Positions 6,445 through 12,634 of a stretch of 12,634 bases of DNA are shown piece after piece. Within the stretch, counting starts at the first letter, position 1; each line of letters starts with the position of its first letter. The position numbers and the translations under genes are program-made. The notes under the pieces are model-generated. The model was given only the letters and a program-made list of their open reading frames with translations. It ran no database searches and was not told where the DNA came from. The DNA is from Tannerella sp. (lineage in GTDB: Bacteria > Bacteroidota > Bacteroidia > Bacteroidales > Tannerellaceae): contig JAITBC010000432.1 in the NCBI GenBank assembly GCA_031283785.1, positions 1 through 12,634 of the forward strand, written 5' to 3'.

Positions 6445-9396
6445 TTATATTTCTTCAGTTATTCTGACAGGGCCGATCAGCCCGGAAGGCTCAAGGTGGA
6501 TTTTTTCCGTGCGTACGCCTCTGAAATTGTTGTGCAAAATTATGTTTGTAGATGTAAAACGGTTATTGCCGTTTGAGATTTCATCTCCGGCAACCCTGTT
6601 GTACCACGAATTGACGACTTTTATTTTCAGCGTGTTGTCTCCCTTTTTCAGGTCTTCGCTTATGTCGACCCGAAAAGGTTTTGTCCAGACTGTTCCTTTA
6701 TCTTTTCCGTTAATGTTCACAACAGCAATGCCTACATCTTTGACATCTTCCAATTGCAGATAGTATGATTTGTTTTTTTCGAGGGTGAAGTCAAGTGCGA
6801 ATGTCTTATTATAAACAGCAATGCCGGAATAGTATTTGATACGTTCGTCGGCATGTTCGGACCAGTCTGTGAGTTCCGGGAACTCTGCCGATTCGGGGCC
6901 GCCCCGCTGAGGGTCGAAGTTTACCGTCCAGGGGCCGGTGATCTCTTTTATCGGGCGGTAATCGGCGTCGTTGCTTTCTTCCGTTCCCTGTCCGGTTACG
7001 GGAATCTGTTCGTTAAACATGACAAACGTGGAGCCGTAAGGTTCGAGGATCAGCGGAATGGACGTCAGTCCGTCTTTTTGTGAAAAAGCTTTTGCCTCCC
7101 TGATATTGCCTGTAAGCGCATCCCATATTTCAGGTCTGAAACCGGAAATGCGGAAAGAACATGTTATCTTTTGCCGTTCCTCCGTCTGATTACTGACGAA
7201 ATAAACATCTTTTCCCGCTACGGTGTAGTGGATATAATCAAAATCGGTTTTACTTTCATTATCCATAATCGAAAAATCGGGTTTGATGTCGTTATTCATC
7301 AGAAATTCACGAGCCGAAATGCCCCACGCAACATGACCTTTGCCGTATGTCGTCACTCCTTTTCCGGATGTATCGTTTCCCCATATTTTGTCGGATAATC
7401 TCCGGAATTGTTTTTGTGCTTTGTCATTTCCGGTTAAACTTACATAGCGTTCAGGCTTATATCCGATGATAGAAGCCCCTTTCTGCAACAGTTCATCAAC
7501 TTTTTCCAACGCTTCAAGCGATAATGTTTTATGGTCGGGCAGAATCAAAACTTCATATTCGACGCCTCCCGGCACAACTAATTTCCTGTTCTTTACTTTC
7601 AATTTCAGCAATATCTCCTCATTCGTGACATCATAATCGAAACCCGGCATAACGCCTGCCGGATCGGAATGTTTGTAAGGAAAAACGTTCGGCACGTGAT
7701 CTCCATAATAATAAAGTGCATCGGCAATGAAATTTCCGTTTTGGACGATTACCTGCGTACGTATCAAATAATCAATGAAAGACGCTGATTCATTCCACCA
7801 TGTAATTTGCGGATTGATGTGCGTGCCGGCGAAGTATTCCTGTCCCGGTAAACCCATTTCGGAGGGTGAACATGTGAATGTATGGAAATACAGGCGGTTA
7901 AGACCGGCGCAGATCTCGTGATCGAAAGATGATTTTTGGTCGCGCCACAACTCGTCGTTCCAATGCGGTCCGATCGTTGTAAAAGATTCGGCCCCGACAA
8001 TTCTTTTGCCATAGATGTGCGCTGCCGATGATGCCTGTTTTAAAAAGAAGCGGTCTTGCGGGCGGGGACGATGTGGGGAAGGCGACCAGAACTCGCTCAT
8101 GACGATATCGCTAAAACCGTAGTTTCTTATTCCGTCGAACGGTCCGGCATGCGGACCAGCAGATTCGGGTTGTATTCCCATGTTGTATTTGTGGGAAAGT
8201 TCCGCAAATCGGGCATAATGATTATTTGCAACAAGATCTGCCATCGTCTTTCGGAAATCGGCGAGGAAAGCATTCGAAGTATTTACGTCCTCAATAACAT
8301 ATCCGGCTGTTACCGGCAAATATATTAACGGATCATAGCCGCGGTATGACTTGAATTCTTCCCGGAAATCATCAGTCCAGTTCATGCCTCCACATTCCCA
8401 ACTGTCGGTTTCCATATATTTAAGGGTTGTACCGACATGATCGCCCGAAGCTTTCAGGATAGGCTCAACAACGTCTTTCCAATAAAAGTCAAAGGCGCTT
8501 TCGCTCATGTAGTCGAGTACATGTCCCTGCCATTCATTGCTTGATGTCGATACTTCCGCTTTTGTACAAGTATAACCGATACGTATGATGCTCCATTCGC
8601 CTTCCGGCACATTCCAGACGAGAACGCCGTCTTTACCCATGTGTCGTGTAACATTAACGATATCTTCTTTTTTTATATTATAAGTCGTTTGCCCGGTCGT
8701 TTTATTGTCCGGGCGGGTGTTATCAAGCAGGAAACGACAATCGGGAGCCGATCCTCCCAGTTCGTGAAAAGCAAGTTTAAGATCTGTGAACGTTATCCTT
8801 TCGTTTGTGATATTTTCCTTTTTCAAAGGAAGCGCCAAAATGGCGATATCTTTATAAAAATCATTGTTTGTATGCGGGATTTCCAATGAAATATTTACGA
8901 TAGAACCGCCGGTGATTTTCGTTTCTGCGAAAGTCAGCTGTTTGGCTGCATATTGTGGCGTGACGCGCGGACCGCCCAGATTCCATCCGCTTTGTATGTT
9001 AAAGCCTATTTCCAGCCCTAACCTTTTCGCTTCGTCCAGGGCGAAGACAAATAAATCAATCCATCCGTCCGATCCGAACAGAGGCCCGTCCGGTATATCT
9101 TTGTTACCGCGTTGATCGTGTCCTCCGGCATCGAATATCATTGCCCCATAGAAATTCCTGGATTTCATCGCTTCCAGATCTTTCGTAATAGCCTCCTTCG
9201 TTACATTCCCGTTAAGCCACCACCACCAACAATCCACTCCGTACAGGGCATTCGGAGATTTAAAATTGTCGGCCAGATATCTATAATCGACAGCCGGAGC
9301 ATCCGGGTCGTTTTTATTATCGGCAACTTCGTTACAACAGATAAACGGCAGGAAAACCGTCATCATCAAAAAAAATCCAATCTTTTTCGTATTCAT
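6445..9396 (-). CDS. GH106-type glycoside hydrolase, probable lipoprotein (alpha-L-rhamnosidase-like)
   Basis: The 983-residue protein has a hydrophobic N-terminal signal ending in Cys20-Cys21 (PFICCNEV). The lipobox is weak, so lipidation is likely rather than certain. The catalytic region follows the GH106 pattern: WWWWLNGNVTKEAITKDLEAM (57-77), IFDAGG (87-92), GLEIGFNIQSGWNLGGPRVTP (127-147), YMETDSWE (327-334), SEFWSPSPHRP (434-444) and GAESFTTIGPHWNDELWRDQKS (468-489). Known GH106 enzymes remove alpha-L-rhamnose from plant pectins and related glycans. Conserved acids such as Glu329, Glu435 and Glu470 are candidates for catalysis, but I have not assigned them. The C-terminal ~140 residues (KSYYLQLEDVKDVGIAVVNINGK ...) look like a galactose-binding beta-sandwich. 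It starts 34 bases after argB with no visible promoter between, and no SusC/SusD pair or regulator is in the window, so it is an orphan rather than part of a visible polysaccharide utilisation locus. Confidence 0.8.
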   Translation of the reverse strand: MNTKKIGFFLMMTVFLPFICCNEVADNKNDPDAPAVDYRYLADNFKSPNALYGVDCWWWWLNGNVTKEAITKDLEAMKSRNFYGAMIFDAGGHDQRGNKDIPDGPLFGSDGWIDLFVFALDEAKRLGLEIGFNIQSGWNLGGPRVTPQYAAKQLTFAETKITGGSIVNISLEIPHTNNDFYKDIAILALPLKKENITNERITFTDLKLAFHELGGSAPDCRFLLDNTRPDNKTTGQTTYNIKKEDIVNVTRHMGKDGVLVWNVPEGEWSIIRIGYTCTKAEVSTSSNEWQGHVLDYMSESAFDFYWKDVVEPILKASGDHVGTTLKYMETDSWECGGMNWTDDFREEFKSYRGYDPLIYLPVTAGYVIEDVNTSNAFLADFRKTMADLVANNHYARFAELSHKYNMGIQPESAGPHAGPFDGIRNYGFSDIVMSEFWSPSPHRPRPQDRFFLKQASSAAHIYGKRIVGAESFTTIGPHWNDELWRDQKSSFDHEICAGLNRLYFHTFTCSPSEMGLPGQEYFAGTHINPQITWWNESASFIDYLIRTQVIVQNGNFIADALYYYGDHVPNVFPYKHSDPAGVMPGFDYDVTNEEILLKLKVKNRKLVVPGGVEYEVLILPDHKTLSLEALEKVDELLQKGASIIGYKPERYVSLTGNDKAQKQFRRLSDKIWGNDTSGKGVTTYGKGHVAWGISAREFLMNNDIKPDFSIMDNESKTDFDYIHYTVAGKDVYFVSNQTEERQKITCSFRISGFRPEIWDALTGNIREAKAFSQKDGLTSIPLILEPYGSTFVMFNEQIPVTGQGTEESNDADYRPIKEITGPWTVNFDPQRGGPESAEFPELTDWSEHADERIKYYSGIAVYNKTFALDFTLEKNKSYYLQLEDVKDVGIAVVNINGKDKGTVWTKPFRVDISEDLKKGDNTLKIKVVNSWYNRVAGDEISNGNNRFTSTNIILHNNFRGVRTEKIHLEPSGLIGPVRITEEI

Positions 9397-9430
9397 AGCA
9401 GTTTTTTTTACTTAGCGTCGTGTGATATAG

Positions 9431-10216
9431 TTAATTATGGTATTCTCCGGTTGATATAATCGTTCCTTTGCCGCTGTTTATTTCCGATGCTTTGGTAATT
9501 ATCACCTGTTTGACACCGGCTTCAATTGCCCGGAATGAATTTTCCAACTTAGGAATCATACCTCCCTGAATGACTCCACAATTTTTATACTCCTCGAACA
9601 TCTTTTTGTTTATCAGCGGGATAACGCTATTGTCGTCATTTTCGTCATAGAGTACGCCGTTTTTCTCAAAGCAGTATACCAGTGTCACATCGAATGATTT
9701 TGCCAGCGCTTTTGCCGCTTCGCAGGCGATTGTATCGGCATTGGTATTCAGTAGATTTCCTTTCCTGTCGTGTGTCAATGGCGACAGTACGGGAATAAAT
9801 CCGCTTTCAAGCAACATCGTCAGCGCTTCGGTATTGACCTCTTTCACGTCGCCTACAAATCCGTAATCAATCGTATTAACCGGGCGTTTTTCCGAGCATA
9901 TGACGTCCATATCGGCGCCTGTCAGTCCGATAGCGTTAACATTCAGCGCCTGTAAGCGGGCAACGATATTTTTGTTGACAAGTCCGGCATAAACCATCGT
10001 AACAATGCGTAAGGTCTCCGCGTCGGTGATACGCCGCCCCTCAACCATTTTACTCTCTATGCCGAGTTGTTCCGCCAGTCCGGTAGCCAGCCTTCCGCCG
10101 CCGTGTACAAGCGCTTTTGACCCTTCTATTTTTGAAAAATCATTCAGCAACTTAAAAAGCGTATTTTCCTCTTCAACAATTTTACCGCCAACTTTTATCA
10201 GCGTCATTTTTTTCAT
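9431..10216 (-). CDS. argB: Acetylglutamate kinase (or succinylglutamate kinase)
   Basis: The 261-residue protein has all landmarks of the acetylglutamate kinase family: KVGG at 8-11 (Lys8), VHGGG at 37-41, GRRITD at 60-65, LNTNADT at 156-162 (Asp161) and GGMIPK at 218-223 (Lys223). It phosphorylates the gamma-carboxyl of N-acylglutamate, the second step of arginine synthesis. In Bacteroides the pathway is known to use succinylated intermediates at the transcarbamylase step, so the acyl group here could be succinyl rather than acetyl. The length is that of the short, arginine-insensitive E. coli type, lacking the N-terminal helix of hexameric enzymes. ATGs at 10216 and 10207 are both possible; the first is kept. 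No other arg gene is in the window. It begins just after its own promoter and reads into the glycosidase gene. Confidence 0.9.
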   Translation of the reverse strand: MKKMTLIKVGGKIVEEENTLFKLLNDFSKIEGSKALVHGGGRLATGLAEQLGIESKMVEGRRITDAETLRIVTMVYAGLVNKNIVARLQALNVNAIGLTGADMDVICSEKRPVNTIDYGFVGDVKEVNTEALTMLLESGFIPVLSPLTHDRKGNLLNTNADTIACEAAKALAKSFDVTLVYCFEKNGVLYDENDDNSVIPLINKKMFEEYKNCGVIQGGMIPKLENSFRAIEAGVKQVIITKASEINSGKGTIISTGEYHN

Positions 10217-10235
10217 AATCCGTACATTTTGTTGA

Positions 10236-10266
10236 CAAAATTACATAAAAATTCCGGATTCCCAAG
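10236..10266 (-). promoter_or_regulatory. Bacteroidetes-type promoter for argB
   Basis: On the minus strand CTTG (complement of 10263-10266) is followed after 19 bases by TAATTTTG (complement of 10236-10243). This is the same CTTG plus TAATTTTG combination as at the aldolase gene. Transcription should start near 10229, leaving a leader of only about 13 bases. Confidence 0.6.
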
Positions 10267-10270
10267 CGTG

Positions 10271-10296
10271 TACGAATGAAAAAGTTTTTTTTCGTA
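10271..10296. promoter_or_regulatory. A/T-rich dyad just upstream of the argB promoter
   Basis: TACGAA (10271-10276) and TTCGTA (10291-10296) are inverted arms around an A-run and T-run that extend the pairing. The dyad sits immediately upstream of the argB -33 element, where an operator or UP-like element would lie. It does not match the usual arginine repressor box well. Confidence 0.35.
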
Positions 10297-10371
10297 TAAA
10301 GATACCTGTGGCTGTCGGATATGAGAAAATAACGGATAATGATTCGCGAAAAATATTTAGTCGGATTTGTG

Positions 10372-10403
10372 TTTGGTTTTGTTTGATTTATTAATTATCT
10401 TTG
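10372..10403 (+). promoter_or_regulatory. Consensus Bacteroidetes promoter for tRNA-Gly
   Basis: TTTG at 10372-10375, a 20-base spacer, then TATCTTTG at 10396-10403 match both consensus elements exactly. Transcription would start near 10410, about 28 bases before the tRNA. Confidence 0.75.
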
Positions 10404-10437
10404 CGGCCATTATAATTGTTCATAAATAATAGCCCGT

Positions 10438-10510
10438 GCGGCAGTAGCTCAGTTGGTAGAGCATTAGCTTCCCAAGCTAAGGGTCGCGGGTTCGAGTCCC
10501 GTTTGCCGCT
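10438..10510 (+). tRNA. tRNA-Gly (anticodon CCC)
   Basis: A complete 73-base cloverleaf can be drawn. The acceptor stem GCGGCAG pairs with TTGCCGC, closing on one G-U, with discriminator T. The D-arm is AGCTCAGTTGGTAGAGCA. The anticodon stem TTAGC/GCTAA holds the loop TTCCCAA, giving anticodon CCC, which reads GGG glycine codons. The T-arm loop is TTCGAGT. The 3' CCA is not encoded and must be added by CCA-adding enzyme. Confidence 0.95.
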
Positions 10511-10518
10511 CAAAATGC

Positions 10519-10556
10519 AAAACACCCCTTAAACACAAGTGTTTGAGGGGTGTTTT
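10519..10556 (+). terminator. Strong bidirectional terminator after tRNA-Gly
   Basis: AAAACACCCCT...AAACAC pairs with GTGTTT...AGGGGTGTTTT. The stem is about 17 bp with a single G-T wobble and a tiny loop around CAAG. A-runs on the left and T-runs on the right let it work on both strands: it stops the tRNA transcript and could also stop the converging minus-strand gene that ends at 10622. Confidence 0.85.
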
Positions 10557-10621
10557 ACTTTCAAAAAAGGCTTGTTTGTATTGTTTCGTGTTAACGGGCT
10601 ATCTGCGCTGGATTCAATTTG

Positions 10622-11683
10622 TTACCACGGTATCATGATATTCCTGAAAATATAATCACCTTCAGTGCCTTCACTGTTATTGCTACTGTAAGCTTCCGCT
10701 TTGAATTTTATCAGGGAAAAAGAAGTCGCTTGCGAATGAAAGCCGGTAACCGTCATCTGCATCTTAACGGGCGTCTGTTCAGGGAATTTTCCGTTTATAG
10801 TATTGGCGCCATGTGTTTTTTTCTGTCCCCATATAATATTTACGGCACATTGATTTCCAAAATTGTCATACGCATCGTAGCTGTGATAAAAACGATAGTC
10901 ATATATCTCCTCTCCGTGGTTAATCAGCAAAAACTCCAACAGAAACGTTTTGCCGTTATCTATCAGTTCGGAGTTCGTTACCTGCACTTCCATTCTCCGG
11001 CTCGGCGTCGATACGCCCGCTCCCCTTGTCGACTCCAACACCATCGTATTTCCAACTCCTTGGCTCTCCTCATGCTGCGGTATTGCGATATTCCGGAAAA
11101 TATAATCACCCTCAGAGCCTTCACTGTTATTGCTGCTGTAAGCTTCCGCTTTGAATTTTATCTGAGAAAAAGAGGACGCCCACGAATCGAAGCCGGTAAT
11201 TGTCATCTGCATCTTAACGGGCGTCTGTTCAGGGAATTTCCCGTTTATAGTATTGGCGCCATGTGTTTTCTTTTGTCCCCATATAATGTTTACGGCACAT
11301 TGATTTCCAAAATTGTCATACGCATCGTAGCTGTGATAAAAACGATAGTCATATATCTCCTCTCCATGATTGATCAGCCAAAACTCCAGCAGGAACGTTT
11401 TGCCGTTATCTATCAGATCGATGTTCGTTACTTGCACTTCCATTCTCCGGCTCGGCGTCGAAACGCTTGGTCCTCTTGTCGATTCCGACACTGCCATATT
11501 TACGATTCCGTGACTGTTCACAGGTATTCCCAGCGCTATGCATGTAACAGTTAACATGCCAAAGCGAACAGTTTTTGCTTTTATCCTGTTCGTAAAACTT
11601 TTCGGATTCGCCTCATTGTTGAAATGATCTCCACTTTCCATTACTCTCTTGTGTTGTTGCATTTGTTTTGAATACTGTTCCAT
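10622..11683 (-). CDS. Unrecognised exported or anchored protein made of two near-identical ~137-residue domains
   Basis: I do not recognise this 353-residue protein. Residues 1-42 are polar and basic. Residues 43-57 (MLTVTCIALGIPVNS) are hydrophobic, suggesting either a signal peptide with a long N-region, a signal anchor, or a true start at Met43. The rest is two copies of one unit: 67-203 and 217-353, about 90% identical, with a related 9-residue lead-in before each (from 58 and 208). The repeat period is 150 residues (450 bp). Each unit is rich in alternating hydrophobic residues (EVQVTN, FLLEF.LINHGEEIYDYRFY, DNFGNQC, KFPEQTPVKMQMT, IFRNI.IP). This looks like an Ig-like/DUF4352-like beta-sandwich, which is an inference from pattern only. 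Each unit has one cysteine (NQC). It begins 4 bases after the 38-residue membrane ORF and ends near the bidirectional terminator. Confidence 0.75.
   Translation of the reverse strand: MEQYSKQMQQHKRVMESGDHFNNEANPKSFTNRIKAKTVRFGMLTVTCIALGIPVNSHGIVNMAVSESTRGPSVSTPSRRMEVQVTNIDLIDNGKTFLLEFWLINHGEEIYDYRFYHSYDAYDNFGNQCAVNIIWGQKKTHGANTINGKFPEQTPVKMQMTITGFDSWASSFSQIKFKAEAYSSNNSEGSEGDYIFRNIAIPQHEESQGVGNTMVLESTRGAGVSTPSRRMEVQVTNSELIDNGKTFLLEFLLINHGEEIYDYRFYHSYDAYDNFGNQCAVNIIWGQKKTHGANTINGKFPEQTPVKMQMTVTGFHSQATSFSLIKFKAEAYSSNNSEGTEGDYIFRNIMIPW
10625..11512 (-). repeat. 450-bp tandem direct repeat inside the two-domain protein gene
   Basis: The copies are at about 11063-11512 and 10625-11062. Long stretches are identical base for base, for example the run encoding the HGEEIYDYRFYHSYDAYDNF region, which exceeds 70 bases. 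The duplication covers the whole mature part of the protein. Synonymous and replacement differences are scattered, more toward the unit ends. Such a repeat can expand or contract by recombination in frame. Confidence 0.9.
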
Positions 11684-11687
11684 AAAA

Positions 11688-11804
11688 TTATAAGTTTAAA
11701 TTACTGTTATTTCTTGCCTTTAACAACGACGCAACAAAAAGTATGAAGCATACCCATATTCCGACAATGACCCGGTTATAATATTTGAAAATTGAATCTC
11801 TCAT
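11688..11804 (-). CDS. Unannotated 38-residue single-pass membrane peptide
   Basis: ATG at 11804 to TAA at 11688-11690 encodes a 38-residue peptide starting MRDSIFKYYNRV. It continues with one hydrophobic stretch (IVGIWVCFILFVASLL, about 13-28) and ends with a basic, polar tail KARNNSNLNL. That is a plausible single transmembrane helix with basic residues on both sides. It starts 4 bases after the stop of the broken ATPase (11809) and stops 4 bases before the ATG of the two-domain protein (11683). Such tight packing is what a translated operon gene would show, and chance would rarely give both. I know no family for it. It might be a partner or membrane anchor for the downstream protein, or a small toxin-like peptide, but nothing in the sequence decides. 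It could still be a chance frame in a 125-base spacer. Confidence 0.5.
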   Translation of the reverse strand: MRDSIFKYYNRVIVGIWVCFILFVASLLKARNNSNLNL

Positions 11805-11808
11805 AATT

Positions 11809-12589
11809 TCATTGTTTTCCAATCCGTGAAACTGCGTAGAGCGGATAAATCTTGATACTCTGAAATTTGCCGAAGTTTTCCATTGAACAGCGGATACCGT
11901 ATTCGTATTTTTTTTCGGACAAAAATTGGAACATGCTCTGCATGGAACCTTTTGTTCCCGATCTCACCCCGACAGGAACGATATCGGCGTTACACTGTAC
12001 CACATAATCGACTTCGGCGGAACTTCCCGGTTTTTCGCGTTGCCAGTAGTAAAGTAGCATGGGGAAATTGCCGGGTGCGGATTTCAGCAGTTCCAATCCA
12101 ACGAACAATTCGGCCAAAGCGCCTTTATTCACCTGCTCCAAACGTTCGGCTGTAAGAAGTTGCCCCAAATCCAGGCGCAGGAAACGTTGATATATTCCCG
12201 TGTCTAAAATCAGGAATTTCCGGCGCTTCGCGTTCATTTCGGCAGCCGGAGGCAGACCGTTGGCCGATATGTGCGTCACGGGGTAGATAATACCTGCAAG
12301 CTGCAAGTTCCAGTGATTCTACACATTCCTTGATTTGCCAATGGTTAGCATCCTGAAATTGTTTCTTCTCAAAGTTGATTTCCGGAAAATAGTCGAATTG
12401 CCTGCCAAATTCCCTTACTGTCGAGGATTTTCCTGCTTGACGTGCACCACGCAACAGCAATGGTTTTCGGATACGGGAATCCTTCCATTCCTGCAACTCT
12501 CTGTCGATATTCCGCCCTAAGGAAGTGTTACGAAATAATCTGACTTTATTCAGGTAGAATTTTGTAATTCCATTCACCGTGAAATTCAT
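11809..12589 (-). pseudogene. Decayed DUF4143-type AAA ATPase: internal deletion plus 7-bp duplication frameshift
   Basis: Two frames together resemble an ATP-binding protein of the AAA/DUF4143 group. The first, from the ATG at 12589, has RKPLLLRGARQAGKSS with Walker A GARQAGKS (48-55) and EINFEK at 70-75. It then jumps to DANHWQIKECVESLELA, which in intact relatives lies near the start of the C-terminal domain. About 140-150 residues, including Walker B, are therefore missing around 12350-12366. At 12294-12307 CTGCAAG is repeated twice. Removing one copy joins ...ESLELA to GIIYPVTHISANGLP in the second frame, which continues through LFLGL-type DUF4143 motifs (KRRKFLILDTGIYQRFL, GALAELFVGLELL, REKPGSSAEVDYVV) to the TGA at 11809. 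The rebuilt protein would be about 257 residues against roughly 380-430 in the family. It is probably non-functional. These ATPases are common accessory genes in Bacteroidales, often duplicated and decayed. Confidence 0.85.
12294..12307. repeat. 7-bp tandem duplication (CTGCAAG x2) that breaks the ATPase frame
   Basis: CTGCAAG occurs at 12294-12300 and again at 12301-12307. The reading frames before and after it fit the protein family only if one copy is removed, so the duplication is the lesion. Confidence 0.85.
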
Positions 12590-12634
12590 TTTGACAAATA
12601 TTTAATTCCGCTAATTGTTCATCTTTAATTTCTA

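Noticed and set aside
10619..11554. Plus-strand frame of 311 residues opposite the two-domain gene
   Set aside because: It is a shadow that also looks repetitive because it reads the same duplication; the minus-strand frame has the signal or anchor segment, the tighter context and beta-domain patterns.
10622..11683. CRISPR-like or IS-like explanation for the long repeats
   Set aside because: There are only two 450-bp copies, both in a coding frame, with no spacers, terminal inverted repeats or transposase.
10438..11683. Integration site of a mobile element at tRNA-Gly
   Set aside because: No integrase and no repeated 3' tRNA segment was found downstream in the window.
12125..12293. C-terminal part of the first ATPase frame as real protein
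   Set aside because: After the 7-bp duplication this frame loses all family resemblance, whereas the other frame continues it.

Overview
The window looks like a chromosomal segment of a Bacteroidales bacterium. The signs are Bacteroidetes-type promoters (TAnnTTTG at -7 with TTTG or CTTG about 20 bases upstream), a serine palmitoyltransferase, a ricT-gldH pair, a GH106-type lipoprotein glycosidase, and no obvious Shine-Dalgarno sites. I cannot name the genus from sequence alone.

Layout from left to right. Positions 1-381 (+) hold the C-terminal end of a PHP/Sb-PDE-like phosphodiesterase. An AT-rich gap with an imperfect terminator and a dyad follows, then a promoter and a tandem class II aldolase/adducin protein (896-2197, +) whose second domain has lost its metal site. 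Converging on it is a minus-strand operon read spt -> ricT -> gldH (5182 to 2280): sphingoid-base synthesis, a PSP1/RicT regulator and a GldH-like lipoprotein. Across a 127-bp intergenic region from spt, and divergent from it, is a diacylglycerol/sphingosine kinase-like gene (5310-6308, +). A sphingoid-base-forming enzyme and a possible sphingoid-base kinase therefore face each other across one small control region.

A second minus-strand unit is argB -> GH106-like glycosidase (10216 to 6445). Its terminator hairpin overlaps the stop codon of the lipid kinase. A divergent tRNA-Gly(CCC) with a textbook promoter and a strong bidirectional terminator lies at 10438-10556.

The right end (10622-12589, minus) is the least ordinary part. 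It carries a decayed DUF4143-type ATPase with a large internal deletion and a 7-bp tandem duplication that breaks the frame. Four bases after it is an unannotated 38-residue single-pass membrane peptide. Four bases after that is an exported or membrane-anchored protein of unknown function whose whole mature part is two copies, about 90% identical, of a ~137-residue domain.

No CRISPR array, insertion sequence, rRNA or replication origin was seen. The strongest candidates for something new are the small peptide plus duplicated-domain protein at 10622-11804, and the spt/lipid-kinase divergent pair.
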